From NCBI GenBank assembly GCA_009733575.1, contig ML769422.1, forward strand, positions 262,319-326,318: a stretch of 64,000 nt of DNA, written 5' to 3'. Numbering within the stretch: the first letter of the stretch is position 1; each line of letters begins with the position of its first letter. Under the pieces are notes generated by a model. It was not told the origin of the DNA. It saw only the letters and a list, made by a program, of their open reading frames with translations, and searched no databases. This document shows, piece after piece, positions 47,901 to 64,000 of the stretch. The translations under genes and the position numbers were made by a program. This DNA is from Gymnopus androsaceus JB14 (Eukaryota; Basidiomycota; Agaricomycetes; Agaricales; Omphalotaceae).

Positions 47901-49377
47901 TCACTGACCAAACGGAAAGACCTGTTCACAGGTCGGGTCACCCAGAGCCGTGTAGAAAGTCCCCAGGTTCTGCGCGATGGCCGTGCGCAACTCGTCAGTT
48001 GGATCGGGATACAGCGCCACAGTAAGGTTTGATTGCTTGTAGTAGGCGTAACAGAGCTGAGGATAGGGAATTAGAACTTTCATTGCTTTACGGAGTAATT
48101 TACTCACACCATCACCATTGATGAAACCGGGGTCCTCCGGGTCCACGACATAGTTCCCTACGCCCTCATTGTTGCCAGGAAGGACAGGGAAGGCCTCAAA
48201 GATCTCCAATACGAGCGGATCGAGCTCTGGGAAGTCATAGGAACCATTCCGACGGAAAAAGTTATCGGGGAACTTGTGCGTCTGGAAGAAGCTTCGCGCG
48301 ACATCCAAGTCGAGGGTGAGAGATGTATCCGATGTCTGGTTGGTAACAAAGAATGCTAGCGGGAAAGTCGTTTCTGCATACGCTGTCAGGTACCGCGGTA
48401 TCTCGAAAGTAAAGTTGGGGTTCCGTGCAATAGAGTCTAGGATGCGATTGTGACGGTGCACTGCCGCCGAAGGTATGTCGAGCGTCCCATTCGACCCAAA
48501 GTCGATCGCCGCTTGAGAAAGCTGGAGGACAAGCGGGTATCCGGGTTAGTGAATAGTGTCAGCATAAACAACAATGTCATCTACCTGATCAAACAAGGTT
48601 TCATTGAAGAGGAAATTGCTGCCGAGTGCGAAGTCATCTCGAGTAGTGCTGGCATCACCTATTGGATGAAAATGTGAGGGGGCCGCCAGCCGGTGGGAAC
48701 ATGATTTCTGAAGCTACTTACCCTCGAAAGCGCCGTGAGTGTTCAAACCGCCAATAATAGCGGGTGCGGGAGCATCCGGGCCAGTTTCTGGAGTCTTTTG
48801 ACCGATACTCATCAAGTTGGTAAGGTGGTTCCCATCAACCACAAATGCCTACCAAAGACAATCAGTCAATTTATATATAGTTCAGTATTAAGGGCGTCCA
48901 TACACCGTAAGTTACGAATGTGGCCAGGTTCCATCCCATGTTGAATCCTATAATTAGTTAGCTGGAGACGGGAGAAGATAACTTTGATGCCTACCTTCTT
49001 GTACCGCAGTAATAATTTCACCGGGAGTTACGACGCCAGATCGATTAATATACTACGACAAACTTGTTGACGAGCGAATGCTTGAATAAAGAACGAATAC
49101 AAACCCCATGCGAAGCTAAAGTATTCAGCCCAGGGCAGGGGCCCCTGATATCTCCCGGGGCGTCAGGCTGAAATGGATGGGCGTCGTCAAAGACGAGCTT
49201 GGAGGATGTGTCGTTAATCGGTGGAGGCGCAGGTTGAGCACCAGGGGTGGCTTGGAAGGTGCGAGCCACAGCGCGGACCTCGGCAGCAGAAAGGCCTGCG
49301 AGAGATCGATACTCTGGGAATGCGCTCGCCGAGAGGACGAGAGAGAGTAGTGAGGCTGCTGAGAGGGAAGAAAACAT
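47901..49377 (-). CDS. Unspecific peroxygenase (heme-thiolate peroxidase), copy C
   Basis: Third copy, on the opposite strand. It starts MFSSLSAASLLSLVLSASA, a signal peptide. It keeps GPCPGLNTLASHG (heme-ligand Cys), EGDAS (magnesium site), PRYLTAYAETTFP (Arg-x6-Glu acid-base pair) and the two C-terminal Cys. All introns match copies A and B in position and splice in frame. Small changes relative to copy A include FEIPRY for FVTPRY, FRRNGSYDFPELDPL for the copy A loop, and FINGDG near the end. These lie in a surface loop and could alter substrate access. A TATA-like box lies at 49411-49419. It appears fully functional and is presumably secreted. Confidence 0.93.
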
Positions 49378-49410
49378 AGAGCAGTGCAAATCCCGGATGG
49401 TGATCTTCAG

Positions 49411-49419
49411 CCTTTTATC
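49411..49419 (-). promoter_or_regulatory. TATA-like box of peroxygenase copy C
   Basis: GATAAAAGG on the minus strand, 33 bases before the ATG, matching the other two copies. Confidence 0.5.
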
Positions 49420-49953
49420 ATGGCCAGTAGGCAGTTATAACAAATAGGCGAAACCCGCATTAGGTTGAAGTCGAGCTGCATGTGCTGCAGAGCGTATTAA
49501 TTCCGAACTGAGAAAGGGACGTCTGCCAAAAGTATGTTCAAAGTATTATTGAACTGTGTCACGCGCAGTGATAGTGGGAACTGAGAGCCCAATCCTGTCA
49601 GATTCGTATGATGCATCCAGGCACGGGAGAATCTTCATCTAGGGAAAACACCAGGTGATTAGAAAAGGGGTAGTCGTTCGAGGAAAACAACGAGAAAAAC
49701 AAAAAAGAAGGTCCCTGTATTATCGGAGTTGATTTTTCAAGAATCGACCTAGTGAAATATCTTGAAATATCTCTGATTCCAGGCTTGCCTAGAATTTTCC
49801 TTTGCAGTAACTCACCAAGTTCGAACTGACGCAAAAAAGAATGATGTTTCCAAGCTGAACGACCAAACTTTTTTTCAAGGAAAGACAGCTTGGGCATAGG
49901 CGCTCGCTTTGATTGCCAATCTAATCTAATCATCCAATTTCTTTCTAACCTTC
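49420..49953. other. Intergenic between peroxygenase C and RRP46
   Basis: Divergent upstream region for both genes. A pyrimidine-rich stretch precedes the RRP46 ATG. No gene recognised. Confidence 0.5.
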
Positions 49954-50754
49954 ATGCAAGTCGTTCTCTCCTTCGATTCCCTCTCTCGTGTCGATGGTTC
50001 AGCTCGGTTCGGTTTTGGATTATACCCCCAATTCCTGACTAGCGTATCTGGCCCAATTGAAGCGCGCCTCGCCTCCGAACAACCTTCCCAAACTACAATC
50101 GAAGTTCACGTCCGTCCTTTATCAAATGTACCCGGCACAGAGTCCAAAAAGGCTGCAGTAATTCTAAAAGAGGTCATCCAGAGGCAGGTCATCATGGAGG
50201 CGAATCCAAGGACTCTGGTTCAATTCGTTGTACAGGCCTTGGTTCCAGTGAAAACATCCAAAATCACGGATGAACTGATGGCTGGAATGATAAACAGTTG
50301 TACTCTGTCCCTCTTGAATACAGTATCAGTACCGATGCGGGGTGTGATATGTGCTGTATCCGTGGGTCGGGATGAAACGTCGTCATATGTCGTGCAGCCT
50401 GCGGAAGCTCAACTTTTGAATGCCGGAGGATGTTTTGCGTTCTTGTTTTCAGATTCAGACGACTCGTATACCTCATCCTGCGTCTGGACAAATTGGCGTT
50501 CTCTACGACCACATTCTAACGCGTCCATTGGCGAAAACGACCTAGTAGGCGCGCGCAATACTGCTCGAGTTGCTGCGCGAGAGGTTTGGGAACGGATAAA
50601 GTCGTTGGTTGAAGAGAAGGAGAATCCGCGGCTGAGGTCTAGCGGAAAATTGTCGCGTGCGAAGGTGGAAAAAAAGAAGGAGGATGAAAAAATGGATGAA
50701 AAGATGGATGTAGAAAAGGAAGAAGAAGACGATGATGCAAGGATGGAAATTTGA
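49954..50754 (+). CDS. RRP46: Exosome complex subunit RRP46
   Basis: RNase PH-like, catalytically inactive ring subunit of the RNA exosome, which processes and degrades RNA in nucleus and cytoplasm. A single open frame of 266 residues has no needed intron. The N-terminal part reads SRVDGSARFGFG and then SVSGPIEARLASEQPSQ, the family core. TIEVHVRPLSNVPGTESK, ANPRTLVQFVVQAL and the helix MAGMINSCTLSLLNTVSVPM follow. SLVEEKENPRL closes the fold, and a Lys/Glu/Asp-rich tail extends past it. A short LYPQFLT insert replaces the usual STK-type turn near residue 26. Phosphorolytic residues are not expected in this subunit. Confidence 0.88.
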   Translation: MQVVLSFDSLSRVDGSARFGFGLYPQFLTSVSGPIEARLASEQPSQTTIEVHVRPLSNVPGTESKKAAVILKEVIQRQVIMEANPRTLVQFVVQALVPVKTSKITDELMAGMINSCTLSLLNTVSVPMRGVICAVSVGRDETSSYVVQPAEAQLLNAGGCFAFLFSDSDDSYTSSCVWTNWRSLRPHSNASIGENDLVGARNTARVAAREVWERIKSLVEEKENPRLRSSGKLSRAKVEKKKEDEKMDEKMDVEKEEEDDDARMEI

Positions 50755-51381
50755 TTCGAGAGAACAGGTATAGTTTCAAATCTTTTGTCGAGGCATTGGC
50801 TTTAACATCTGTCGCTAGGCATCTTCTGCTGTCTCCATCGCGTGACATACCACTGGTCGTTCCGTCGCTGCGTCTACGCCCTTGGATTCCATTCCAGCCA
50901 TTTCAGTTGTACGCGTGTTTGGTCGAAGCCTCGGAGCTCGTCTTGTATCTCAGCGTAGTAACGCTCAGGTTGTGGATATAGATGCTACAGTCTCGTCAAG
51001 CTCTGGTCTTCCTGGTACTCACTGCCGTACGTGGATTGTACCCCTCGATAGGTACCATACAATCTGTCATTTGGAAAAACCACTTTATAACCAGCAGATC
51101 TCGTCTTGTATTGTTCGTTCTAATTTTTACCTTCGATTTGACTGAAGGCTGTTGCTAGTTTGCTGTTGCTGTTGGTAAACTCCATTGTGGATCAAAGTGC
51201 CAAACACTTGTACTAGTCTTTTGCTTATTGCAGGACTTCGACTAGGCGATGACTGTAGCTGATAGCTAATACAGTTCCGATAAAACTAAAGGTACAGAAA
51301 AAGCAGCAAAGTTGCAATACAGCGAAATTCCACACAAATGCTTTGAGATACTTGGTCATTAATTACTCGAGAACGTCGTCG
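50755..51381. other. Intergenic between convergent RRP46 and TAF8-like genes
   Basis: Shared 3' flank of both genes; no supported gene, RNA or repeat. Confidence 0.5.
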
Positions 51382-53167
51382 TCACCCAACTCGACTAGAG
51401 GCTCGTCCTCTAGCGCCCAAAGAAATCGTACCAGCACTAGGTTTTCGTTCAAGATCATTACCACCAATGGTAGATCCCGACGCTGCACCCACTTGAATAC
51501 TCCCCATCCTCGTCCGTTGCTGCTTCGCAGGCACCAGGGATGCTCGGAAATCCTTATGGTCGTGATCCCATGTAGCAAAGAGTCGCGCATCGGGAAGTAC
51601 AGGAGATGGAACAGCTTTCCCGTTCAACTGAGACGACGATTCCTTGACTACATTATTGGTAGGATTGGGAGCGCCATCGGCGGTAGATAATACGTTGTTG
51701 GCGTTCCATGGTGCTGGTATTGCGACGCCGTAGGTGAGCGTTTTGTTGTTCCGGCTGAGGGGCGGGGGATGCGTTAGGCGGTTTGTGCGCGATAGGATTG
51801 TGGGCTGTGGAGAAAACATGAGGATTTGATTGTGCGCAGAGAAGGAAAGAGAAACGAACCGGAAGAACATGTCTAGAGAGTTCCGGGATCCGGGATCCCT
51901 GCTGGCTAACCAACTGCGAAATTCGCTCTGTCGCAGCGACCGAGCGAGGTGCAGTTGCAGGAAACTTGAACTCTTTATCTGCGCCCTTTTTACTCCCATC
52001 AGCTAACGTATGATCACCAATAATCGTCGGATATGTGGGTCCGATAGATGCTACACGAGGTTGATTGGTTACGAGTGACGAGAACAGCGTGTCGGGAATG
52101 TCCCAGCGGGAGGAACTTTGTGTTAGTGCCAACAAAGCCATTGCAACTTTGTGTCTTTGAGGATTAGCCAACTGGGCAGCGTCCGGAGGTGGGTGAGTAA
52201 GGATATGATGATATGCAGCTAAAAGCGCGGGTTCGGTGGCTGGAGTAGCCCAGCGTGGTTCGGGACGTGATGAGGCAGAGGGTTGAGAAGGAGCAGAGGG
52301 CAGGTGCCATTCTGAAACGGAAGAAATGGATGATTGGGAATATGGTACCTGGACTAGGTAGTCCGAGGCTGCAGCCGAAGTAGACGCTATGGTCTGAGGC
52401 TGTGTGGGAGCTATGGGGGGAGGAGTTGGTGGTTTGTCAATGCCTGCACCGTCTAATGGAGCAGACGGCGGCTCGACAAGGGGTATTCGAGGTGTATGCG
52501 GAGATGAAGAAGGTTCAATTGTTGATGGAAATGGAGGGAGAAATGTTGGAACATGTTCTGGAGGATTCCAGTCCAGAGTTCTCTGCCGTTTTCGAGAGGG
52601 CGACCAGGGATCGCTCTGAGGTGGGTCACGTCTGAGCGAGCTGGAAAATGATTCGGACATGTCGTCATCTGCTGAGGGTTCTTCTCCTTCTGATTCCTCC
52701 TCCTCTTCTTCCAAGATACCTGGCGGTACAGGACCATATTGCAAAGGTATCACATCATCCTCATCGGCCCTTAGACCGTCAGAGAGTTGAGCTACAAAAA
52801 GTTGGCCAAATGTTAGGCTCTATTAAGGCGGGAACTAACCTTTGAACTCCTTTAAATCTTCAACTCTACGCAAAGATTTGAAGAGCGCGTAACGGTTGAG
52901 TTCAACACCTTCTGTGGTGCCAAATTCATGTAGTTCTTCTACGCTCACACCGAGCTCTTCCAAAGCCACCACCGCATCTTTGGCTGTGATTCTTTTCCTC
53001 CCAGAATGTTCTGCGTATTTTGCGCAAGTAGAGGTCAATAAAGTCAAATATCGTGCGAGAAGGTCGGTAAGAACTAGAGAAGCCTGAGTAGAGGAGCGAG
53101 AAAAGTTTTGGGCATGAAGAGTCCTGATCGTAACTGATTCCAGTAGTTTTTGGGCACCACTGTCCAT
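51382..53167 (-). CDS. Bromo_TP histone-fold protein, TAF8-like
   Basis: Likely TFIID-type transcription factor subunit. It starts MDSGAQKLLESVTIRTLHAQ. The first 100 residues fit a histone fold of the bromodomain-associated (Bromo_TP) kind: LVLTDLLARYLTLLTSTCAK, RKRITAKDAVVALEELGVSV. An acidic EEEEEESEGEEPS stretch follows, then DWNPPEHVPTFLPPFPS. The latter resembles the proline-rich TAF8 C-terminal motif that contacts TAF10/TAF2. The rest is low complexity Ser/Pro with WDIPDTLFSS and a conserved-looking tail. Introns near 52790 and 51850 splice in frame. TAF3-type proteins share the fold, so TAF8 is a best guess. The gene ends GRASSRVG. Confidence 0.65.
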
Positions 53168-54009
53168 GAACGCTCCGTCTCAGCGACCAAATGGTGGTAC
53201 AAAGGAGGAAGGATCACGTGATGGGTGATGTAGGCGCTGGCGCTTAGCTTTTGTCTGCTATCTTGAAAGATGGTAGTCGGATACCAAATTTAATGTCTGT
53301 ATTCGAGGCTCCCCTGCTGCTCCATGAAACTGAGTCAGTGGATGTTCCCTCAGAGCAATACAACTGTATCTTTTTGGCTTATTTATAAAATGGAAAAATT
53401 ATGGCTGTATATGATCAATTAAGGTATACCTGATTTGTGCCATTTGTCTTGGCGATATCCCTCGATTTCACTGTTGCCGAATGTTTCTTGTGCTGACCCA
53501 AATGCGATATACAATGCATAATTCTAATTTTCGGGATGTTCTCGAACATGCGTGCATGCCCGTGCAGACCATCTTTTAAAGTTACGGTGGATAAGCATGA
53601 ACGTGGGTCGGCAGTGTTTATTGGAAGATTTGCAACACTACAAACCTTGTGAGTCAATCAGGGGAGGGGGCTCAAGACTGAGGGTTTGGCGAGTTTACTG
53701 CTTACCATCGCAAGGTTATAATAGCTTCTTGCTGTTGTAAAGTTGATCTGCTAATAGATATTTGTGTAGTGAATAAGTTCAATGCAAATAGATTGTAAAA
53801 TGGCACATAAAGTAGAGATAGTACACAGACTCGGAGGACCTGGTAATTGACTCATAACCTGCACGCTACTTACTGGCCGCCCGAGAATTCGCTGCAGCAA
53901 GGAGAGAACTGGTGAGCCCATAAAATTACCAGTCGACCATCGTCAGGAAAACTTTGACGACTACTGCGGTATTTCAAACGGAGTACGAACACGAGTAAAG
54001 GAATTCCAC
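53168..54009. other. Intergenic, nothing recognised
   Basis: Upstream of the TAF8-like gene and downstream of the kinase-like pseudogene. Only short unsupported frames are present. Confidence 0.45.
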
Positions 54010-55240
54010 TCAATGCACAGTGTATCCTTTCGCCGTATTATTCCTCGACAAGGTCGAATTTTTCTTCAAATGAAGTCTGAAGAACCTGCGATGGAATTTC
54101 TCACTGTTCAACTGGTTCACTGCTTCGCGTGTGGATGGCCGCTTCTCTGCCTTCTCAGCAGACATTTCTCGTAATAGTTGAACTACACTGGGAATCAAAT
54201 CCTCAATATGCTATGCGAGAGGAATATCAGAGGCTGGCAGAAAAAAAAACATGCAACCAGACTTACCTCGACACATTGGATCAATGCCTCGCCCACCTCT
54301 ATTTTGAATGGGCAGTAAGGGAGCTTAGATTGCATTTCGAGAGGAACAGGGCGCCTTTAAATTTTCCAAGGAATTGGTGGACCGACGACCGCTCGAGTTG
54401 CCGTATCTGAGTCCAGATAGCCCACTCAAAGTCGATGATATAATAACGAGGACGCAGAAAGTCTTGACTTTGATCCGGGGCCCGACATCCACTGCGACGC
54501 GAGCTGAGGAAGTTACTAAGGAAAAGATTCTATGAAAGTATTCATGGCCTGAAGAGATTCAGGAGGACCATACATACACGGTGCGCTATGAGATGATCAT
54601 GTAGAAATGCAACCCACCGGATGAGAAGAATATTCAAGTATGTATAAATGATTAATGTGAAGAAAAAAGATGCACCTCCATAATCTGGCTCATCGTTTCA
54701 AGGACATGTTCAATATTCAACCACGGCAGTGCAAACCAACTACCGACCAAAGGAAACACCCTGAACACAAGATTATTGCAATGAATCTCATGAAGCATAG
54801 GTAAAGCATGGTTTCTATCGATTCCGGCGTTTTTACCTGGCGTAAAACATCAACACAGTTGGTGTCAAGCACATCGTCACTCAAGAGAACGATTAGGGCA
54901 TCTCGGGAATCACTCGTACGAGTCGGGAAGTGAAAATAAAATAGTCAGTCAATGAACCAAGTCGCGCGGATAGGTTAGTGACGAGCGAAACAAACAGGCA
55001 GCTGAATGTTTCACGATAGGAGTTTACTTATGGTCTCGACTCGTAGCTGAAGCCGCCTGAAGCGCGAGGCATGTCGTCGGGGGGTTCAAGTTAGGACCAC
55101 GGATCTTCGAGTCTGTATCCTCTCGAGTGAAAGAAAGGAGCGTAGGTCTGCCAAAGTTCTGCATGAATGCTCAGCGGCAGCCCAAGCGAGTAGTGACAAA
55201 TCTTACAGCCATTTCGTAAACACAGGGGAAAGTGCTAGGA
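54010..55240 (-). pseudogene. Fungal kinase-like gene, decayed
   Basis: Pieces on the minus strand match, in order, the agaric kinase-like family. They are ELWQTYAPFFHSRGYRLEDPW, then an in-frame TAA, MPRASGGFSYESR, ALIVLLSDDVLDTNCVDVLR, and CNNLVFRVFPLVGSWFALPW with HVLETMSQIMEV. FLHDHLIAHRVC stands where HRD is expected, PRYYIIDFEWA where the DFG motif is expected, and PSVVQLLREMSAEKAEKRPS is the C-lobe helix with its Arg-Pro. The catalytic Asp of HRD and the Gly of DFG are lost. The stop and several frame changes not explained by clear introns point to a pseudogene. Pseudokinase function cannot be excluded. Confidence 0.55.
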
Positions 55241-56107
55241 AATGCAGCGACGGAAGAAGAGATGAAAGCGTGGAGAAGAAGGGATTGGTCGTCTAAGTCA
55301 CGTCTAAGAGAAGGTCTTGAGGAGTCCCGATGGACCTATCAGTGATAGAGGTCTATGCGGGCGCGCGTGATATGTGACACATCACACGTCACGTCGGCTG
55401 CCGATGAGAGCAAGTCGAAAAATCTCTAGAGAAAATCGTTTCGTTCTTCTTGCTTTACGACTTTCATGTCGCATCTTCTTGCTTTCTTCTCCTCGAGCTC
55501 TTTTCTCCTTGTCATAAATCAGCCTTTTTTTGGCTTCAAAATAGAAAAGGCTGGAAAAGTTGTGTGTTTTAGTTTTGGTAGATATGTGGAAGGAGAGGTG
55601 TTCAGCTGTTTTCAAAAGGGAGGAAGGTTGAAATTTTGGGAGGAATGGACGAGGGAAGAGGTACACGCGCTGCTGAGTCATGTGACACGGATGATTGTAA
55701 CACAATGTCACAAAGGGTTTCTTCCTGCTTCCATTGACTGAGCCTCTTTGCTCTCGCGACAAGCTAGCCTCTTTAAATTGATCTCCACAGCAAGCTATCC
55801 CTTGCCTCCTCCCTCTTCGCTTTTGCTCGTTATTCCAAAGTCATTGTTTGACATCGGAACACGGTCTCTTGCTCACTTTTCTCCACGCCGAGTTAGAGCT
55901 TTTCAGTACTGTTCTAGTGTTCGAGAAGAACCAATCAGCCTTTAGGAATCTTCAGTTTCCTTCTTGGCTGTTGTCGAGGACGATTTACAACTTTTGCTCG
56001 TCATTATTCCACCGTTTGGAGCACTTTTATCACACTTTTTTTCGACCACGAGCTGGGATTTCTCATCGTTCAGCTCTTGTCGTTGTCTAGCTTGACGACG
56101 ACACTGT
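55241..56107. other. Upstream region and probable long leader of the ATAD2-like gene
   Basis: The last 370 bases are strongly pyrimidine-rich (CTTTTCT, CCTCC runs), as expected around a fungal transcription start. Upstream short frames (55382-55762 minus, 55466-55741 plus) show no family match. Confidence 0.45.
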
Positions 56108-62307
<6,200 letters not shown>

Positions 62308-62987
62308 TCTGAGATGAAAAGAACAACGAAGTAGGTAGGTATGGGGATGCGCTGGTTATTACTTTTGTGCTTTTTTGTCAAGTTTTTTATGGTATGTATT
62401 CTGCTGTATCTTGTGTACTGAAAAAGTTAGTGTATGTTTTGATCAAATTGTTTTCTTTCAAAAACCATCATATGGAGAAAACTAGGGCTTACTGATTTAG
62501 AAAAACAGCTCACCTCATCGCACCTCTATCGGTTTTATTCAAGTTATTGGGTAAGGCCATTGCCTTGACACGTTTAGCTAGGTCTCGTACACGTAGTTCT
62601 CAATCGTCAAAGCTTTGTATATTTTCACTCATTACTCTCCATTTGTCGCTACAGTGCTGGCTATTCAAGGCAGCGTTCGTAACAAATATGCAGTTTATAA
62701 TGCTAATACCATGCGAGAGAGAGGCTATCCACTGCATCTTGGGCACGTTTCACTGTTTCCTGTGAGATAGCGCCTGCATTTGTGGTTGCCCAATGCTTAA
62801 CCTGTTACTACTTGCAGGGCAACTTGTGCTTTCACTATGCAGCTTTTATGCATGGCGCGTTTAAATGATGTCTATGGGAAAGAATTGGATATTGCCAGTA
62901 GTGATAGGATGCCTCTCCATATCGGGCTGGTGTACGGGGATCTCGCCTCCATCTAGCAAATGTGTAATTGAATCTTTTTGTTGGATG
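62308..62987. other. Intergenic, 3' of the ATAD2-like gene
   Basis: No supported gene; a TTTTTGTCAAGTTTTTTATG T-rich stretch just after the stop may be the polyadenylation area. Confidence 0.45.
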
Positions 62988-63076
62988 ATAGGACAAGAGG
63001 CGAGACTCTTATACGAGTCTGATAGCACTATATGAGTATAAGTCTTTTGGGTTTTGGCTGGAGCTTGGCTCCGCGC
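62988..63076. repeat. 89-bp perfect direct repeat, copy 1
   Basis: Identical to 63347-63435, including GAGACTCTTATACGAGTCTG and GGTTTTGGCTGGAGCTTGGC. Spacing is 359 bp start to start. The unit contains a short palindrome GACTCTTATACGAGTC. Perfect identity suggests a very recent duplication or active element. Confidence 0.9.
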
Positions 63077-63313
63077 GGGTGGGTCTATTGCACGCTCACG
63101 CAGAAATCCAAATCTCGGAACGAGCAAGCAAGAAATGCCTGAACGCTAGTGAAATATATCTTATATGAAGAGGGAGGGTGGGTGGGGAAAAGAAACGCGA
63201 ATTCAGAGGCTGACGGTTGTGGTTGGAAGCAAAGATTGAATGAGCGCCTAATGCGCCGTGCCGGCCAAATCGGCGGCTAAGCGCCTCTCATCGTCTCTGC
63301 TTGTCGTATCCTT

Positions 63314-63340
63314 AGATAAGTCAGGCTTCGCCTAACTTAT
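63314..63340. repeat. Short stem-loop
   Basis: GATAAGTCAGGC and GCCTAACTTATC pair with one mismatch around a TTCG-centred loop, just before copy 2 of the 89-bp repeat. It could be a terminator-like hairpin or an element end; function unknown. Confidence 0.55.
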
Positions 63341-63346
63341 CGCGGA

Positions 63347-63435
63347 ATAGGACAAGAGGCGAGACTCTTATACGAGTCTGATAGCACTATATGAGTATAA
63401 GTCTTTTGGGTTTTGGCTGGAGCTTGGCTCCGCGC
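63347..63435. repeat. 89-bp perfect direct repeat, copy 2
   Basis: Second copy of the unit at 62988. The following 110 bases contain GGGCCCGAAC and GGCCCGGACCCACC GC-rich motifs unlike the surrounding AT content. The two repeats may bound an element, but the window ends too soon to tell. Confidence 0.9.
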
Positions 63436-64000
63436 TTCCTCCCCGTTGTAGATGGCGAGGCCCGGACCCACCCAGACAGAGCCGAAGCTCCCAAAAGAAG
63501 GGAACTCGACATCTACCAGGGCCCGAACACCCAAACAGAGCGCAGGTCTCAAGTTGAATTAGCACAATAATAACAAGAAAAGTAAATTAATCAGTCTACG
63601 GAACTTGGATTGATATTAGTGTATGCATCTAAAATTTTTTAGAGTCCAATTATGACTTCTTCGAGATATGCATAGGAGGGATTTCCTCAACGCTTTGCCT
63701 TCCAGGAGGTGCCAATGCAACCTATAGGGTATAGATAGTGAGTTTATATGTTGAGAAATAGGAATCATATATTCCGATAATAAGGAAAGGTTTGCAGTGG
63801 AAGTAGAAGATAGTTTGGTCGAATAAGACCAATAATATAAGCCCAATAAGGCTGATAGTAATGCCCAATAAGGCCCAGTCTGATAAGACCATAGTGAACC
63901 CAAATGGGTGGGTCCGATAAGACCAATAATATAAATCGACCGGGAACGAAATGCCAAAAGCAAGAATTTTGGTCTGCAAAGGATCATTAGACTTACCAGG
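63436..64000. other. Repeat-rich right edge
   Basis: The motif GATAAGACCAATAATATAA or a close variant occurs at about 63824 and 63920. CCCAATAAGGC occurs twice between them. This looks like the edge of an LTR or other mobile element running out of the window. No protein domain was recognised. Confidence 0.45.

Noticed and set aside
55382..55762. Minus-strand frame of 126 codons upstream of the ATAD2-like gene
   Set aside because: Basic, low-complexity translation with no family match; overlaps an equally long plus-strand frame.

Overview
The window looks like nuclear DNA of an agaric mushroom (Basidiomycota, Agaricomycetes, probably Agaricales). Genes carry many short introns (about 50-60 bp, GT-AG, with CTRAY-like branch points). 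Three genes encode long-type unspecific peroxygenases close to the Agrocybe enzyme. The DUF6589, RecQ-like and kinase-like gene families present are typical agaric multicopy families. No rRNA, intact tRNA or CRISPR was seen.

Layout. 1-1.75 kb holds an inserted hAT-like element between two direct repeats. 1.8-20.8 kb is mostly housekeeping: cytosolic leucyl-tRNA synthetase (-), CCT theta (+), a broken dihydroorotate dehydrogenase (+), an aldo-keto reductase (-), a 3' scrap of the dehydrogenase (+), a PNUTS/Ppn1-like PP1 regulator (-), a Gon7-like KEOPS subunit (+), an unknown protein (+) and AP-3 mu (-). 22.1-23.6 kb is peroxygenase copy A.

24-45 kb is an accessory island. It contains a C2-NACHT-WD40 STAND receptor with 15 nearly identical WD repeats, a decayed RecQ-like helicase, a decayed DUF6589 gene broken by two separate transposon insertions, and several non-autonomous TIR elements. 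Peroxygenase copies B (pseudogene) and C (intact, opposite strand) close the island at 45.6-49.4 kb. From 50 kb the housekeeping set resumes: Rrp46 exosome subunit (+), a histone-fold TAF8-like protein (-), a kinase-like pseudogene (-), and an ATAD2/Yta7 bromodomain AAA ATPase (+). The last 1.7 kb is repeat-rich.

How it fits together. The chromatin and RNA genes (PNUTS, Gon7, Rrp46, TAF8-like, ATAD2) are ordinary neighbours rather than a pathway. The most interesting part is the island between the peroxygenase copies: a receptor whose repeats look homogenised, as in fungal allorecognition NLRs, next to a tail-to-tail pair of fossil helicase and DUF6589 genes, with datable nested insertions.

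Caveat. Single-base frame breaks also occur in LeuRS and perhaps ATAD2, which should be essential or well conserved. Some frameshifts in this window may therefore be assembly errors, and the pseudogene calls are graded with that in mind. Coordinates of splice sites and element ends were read by eye and could be off by a base or two.
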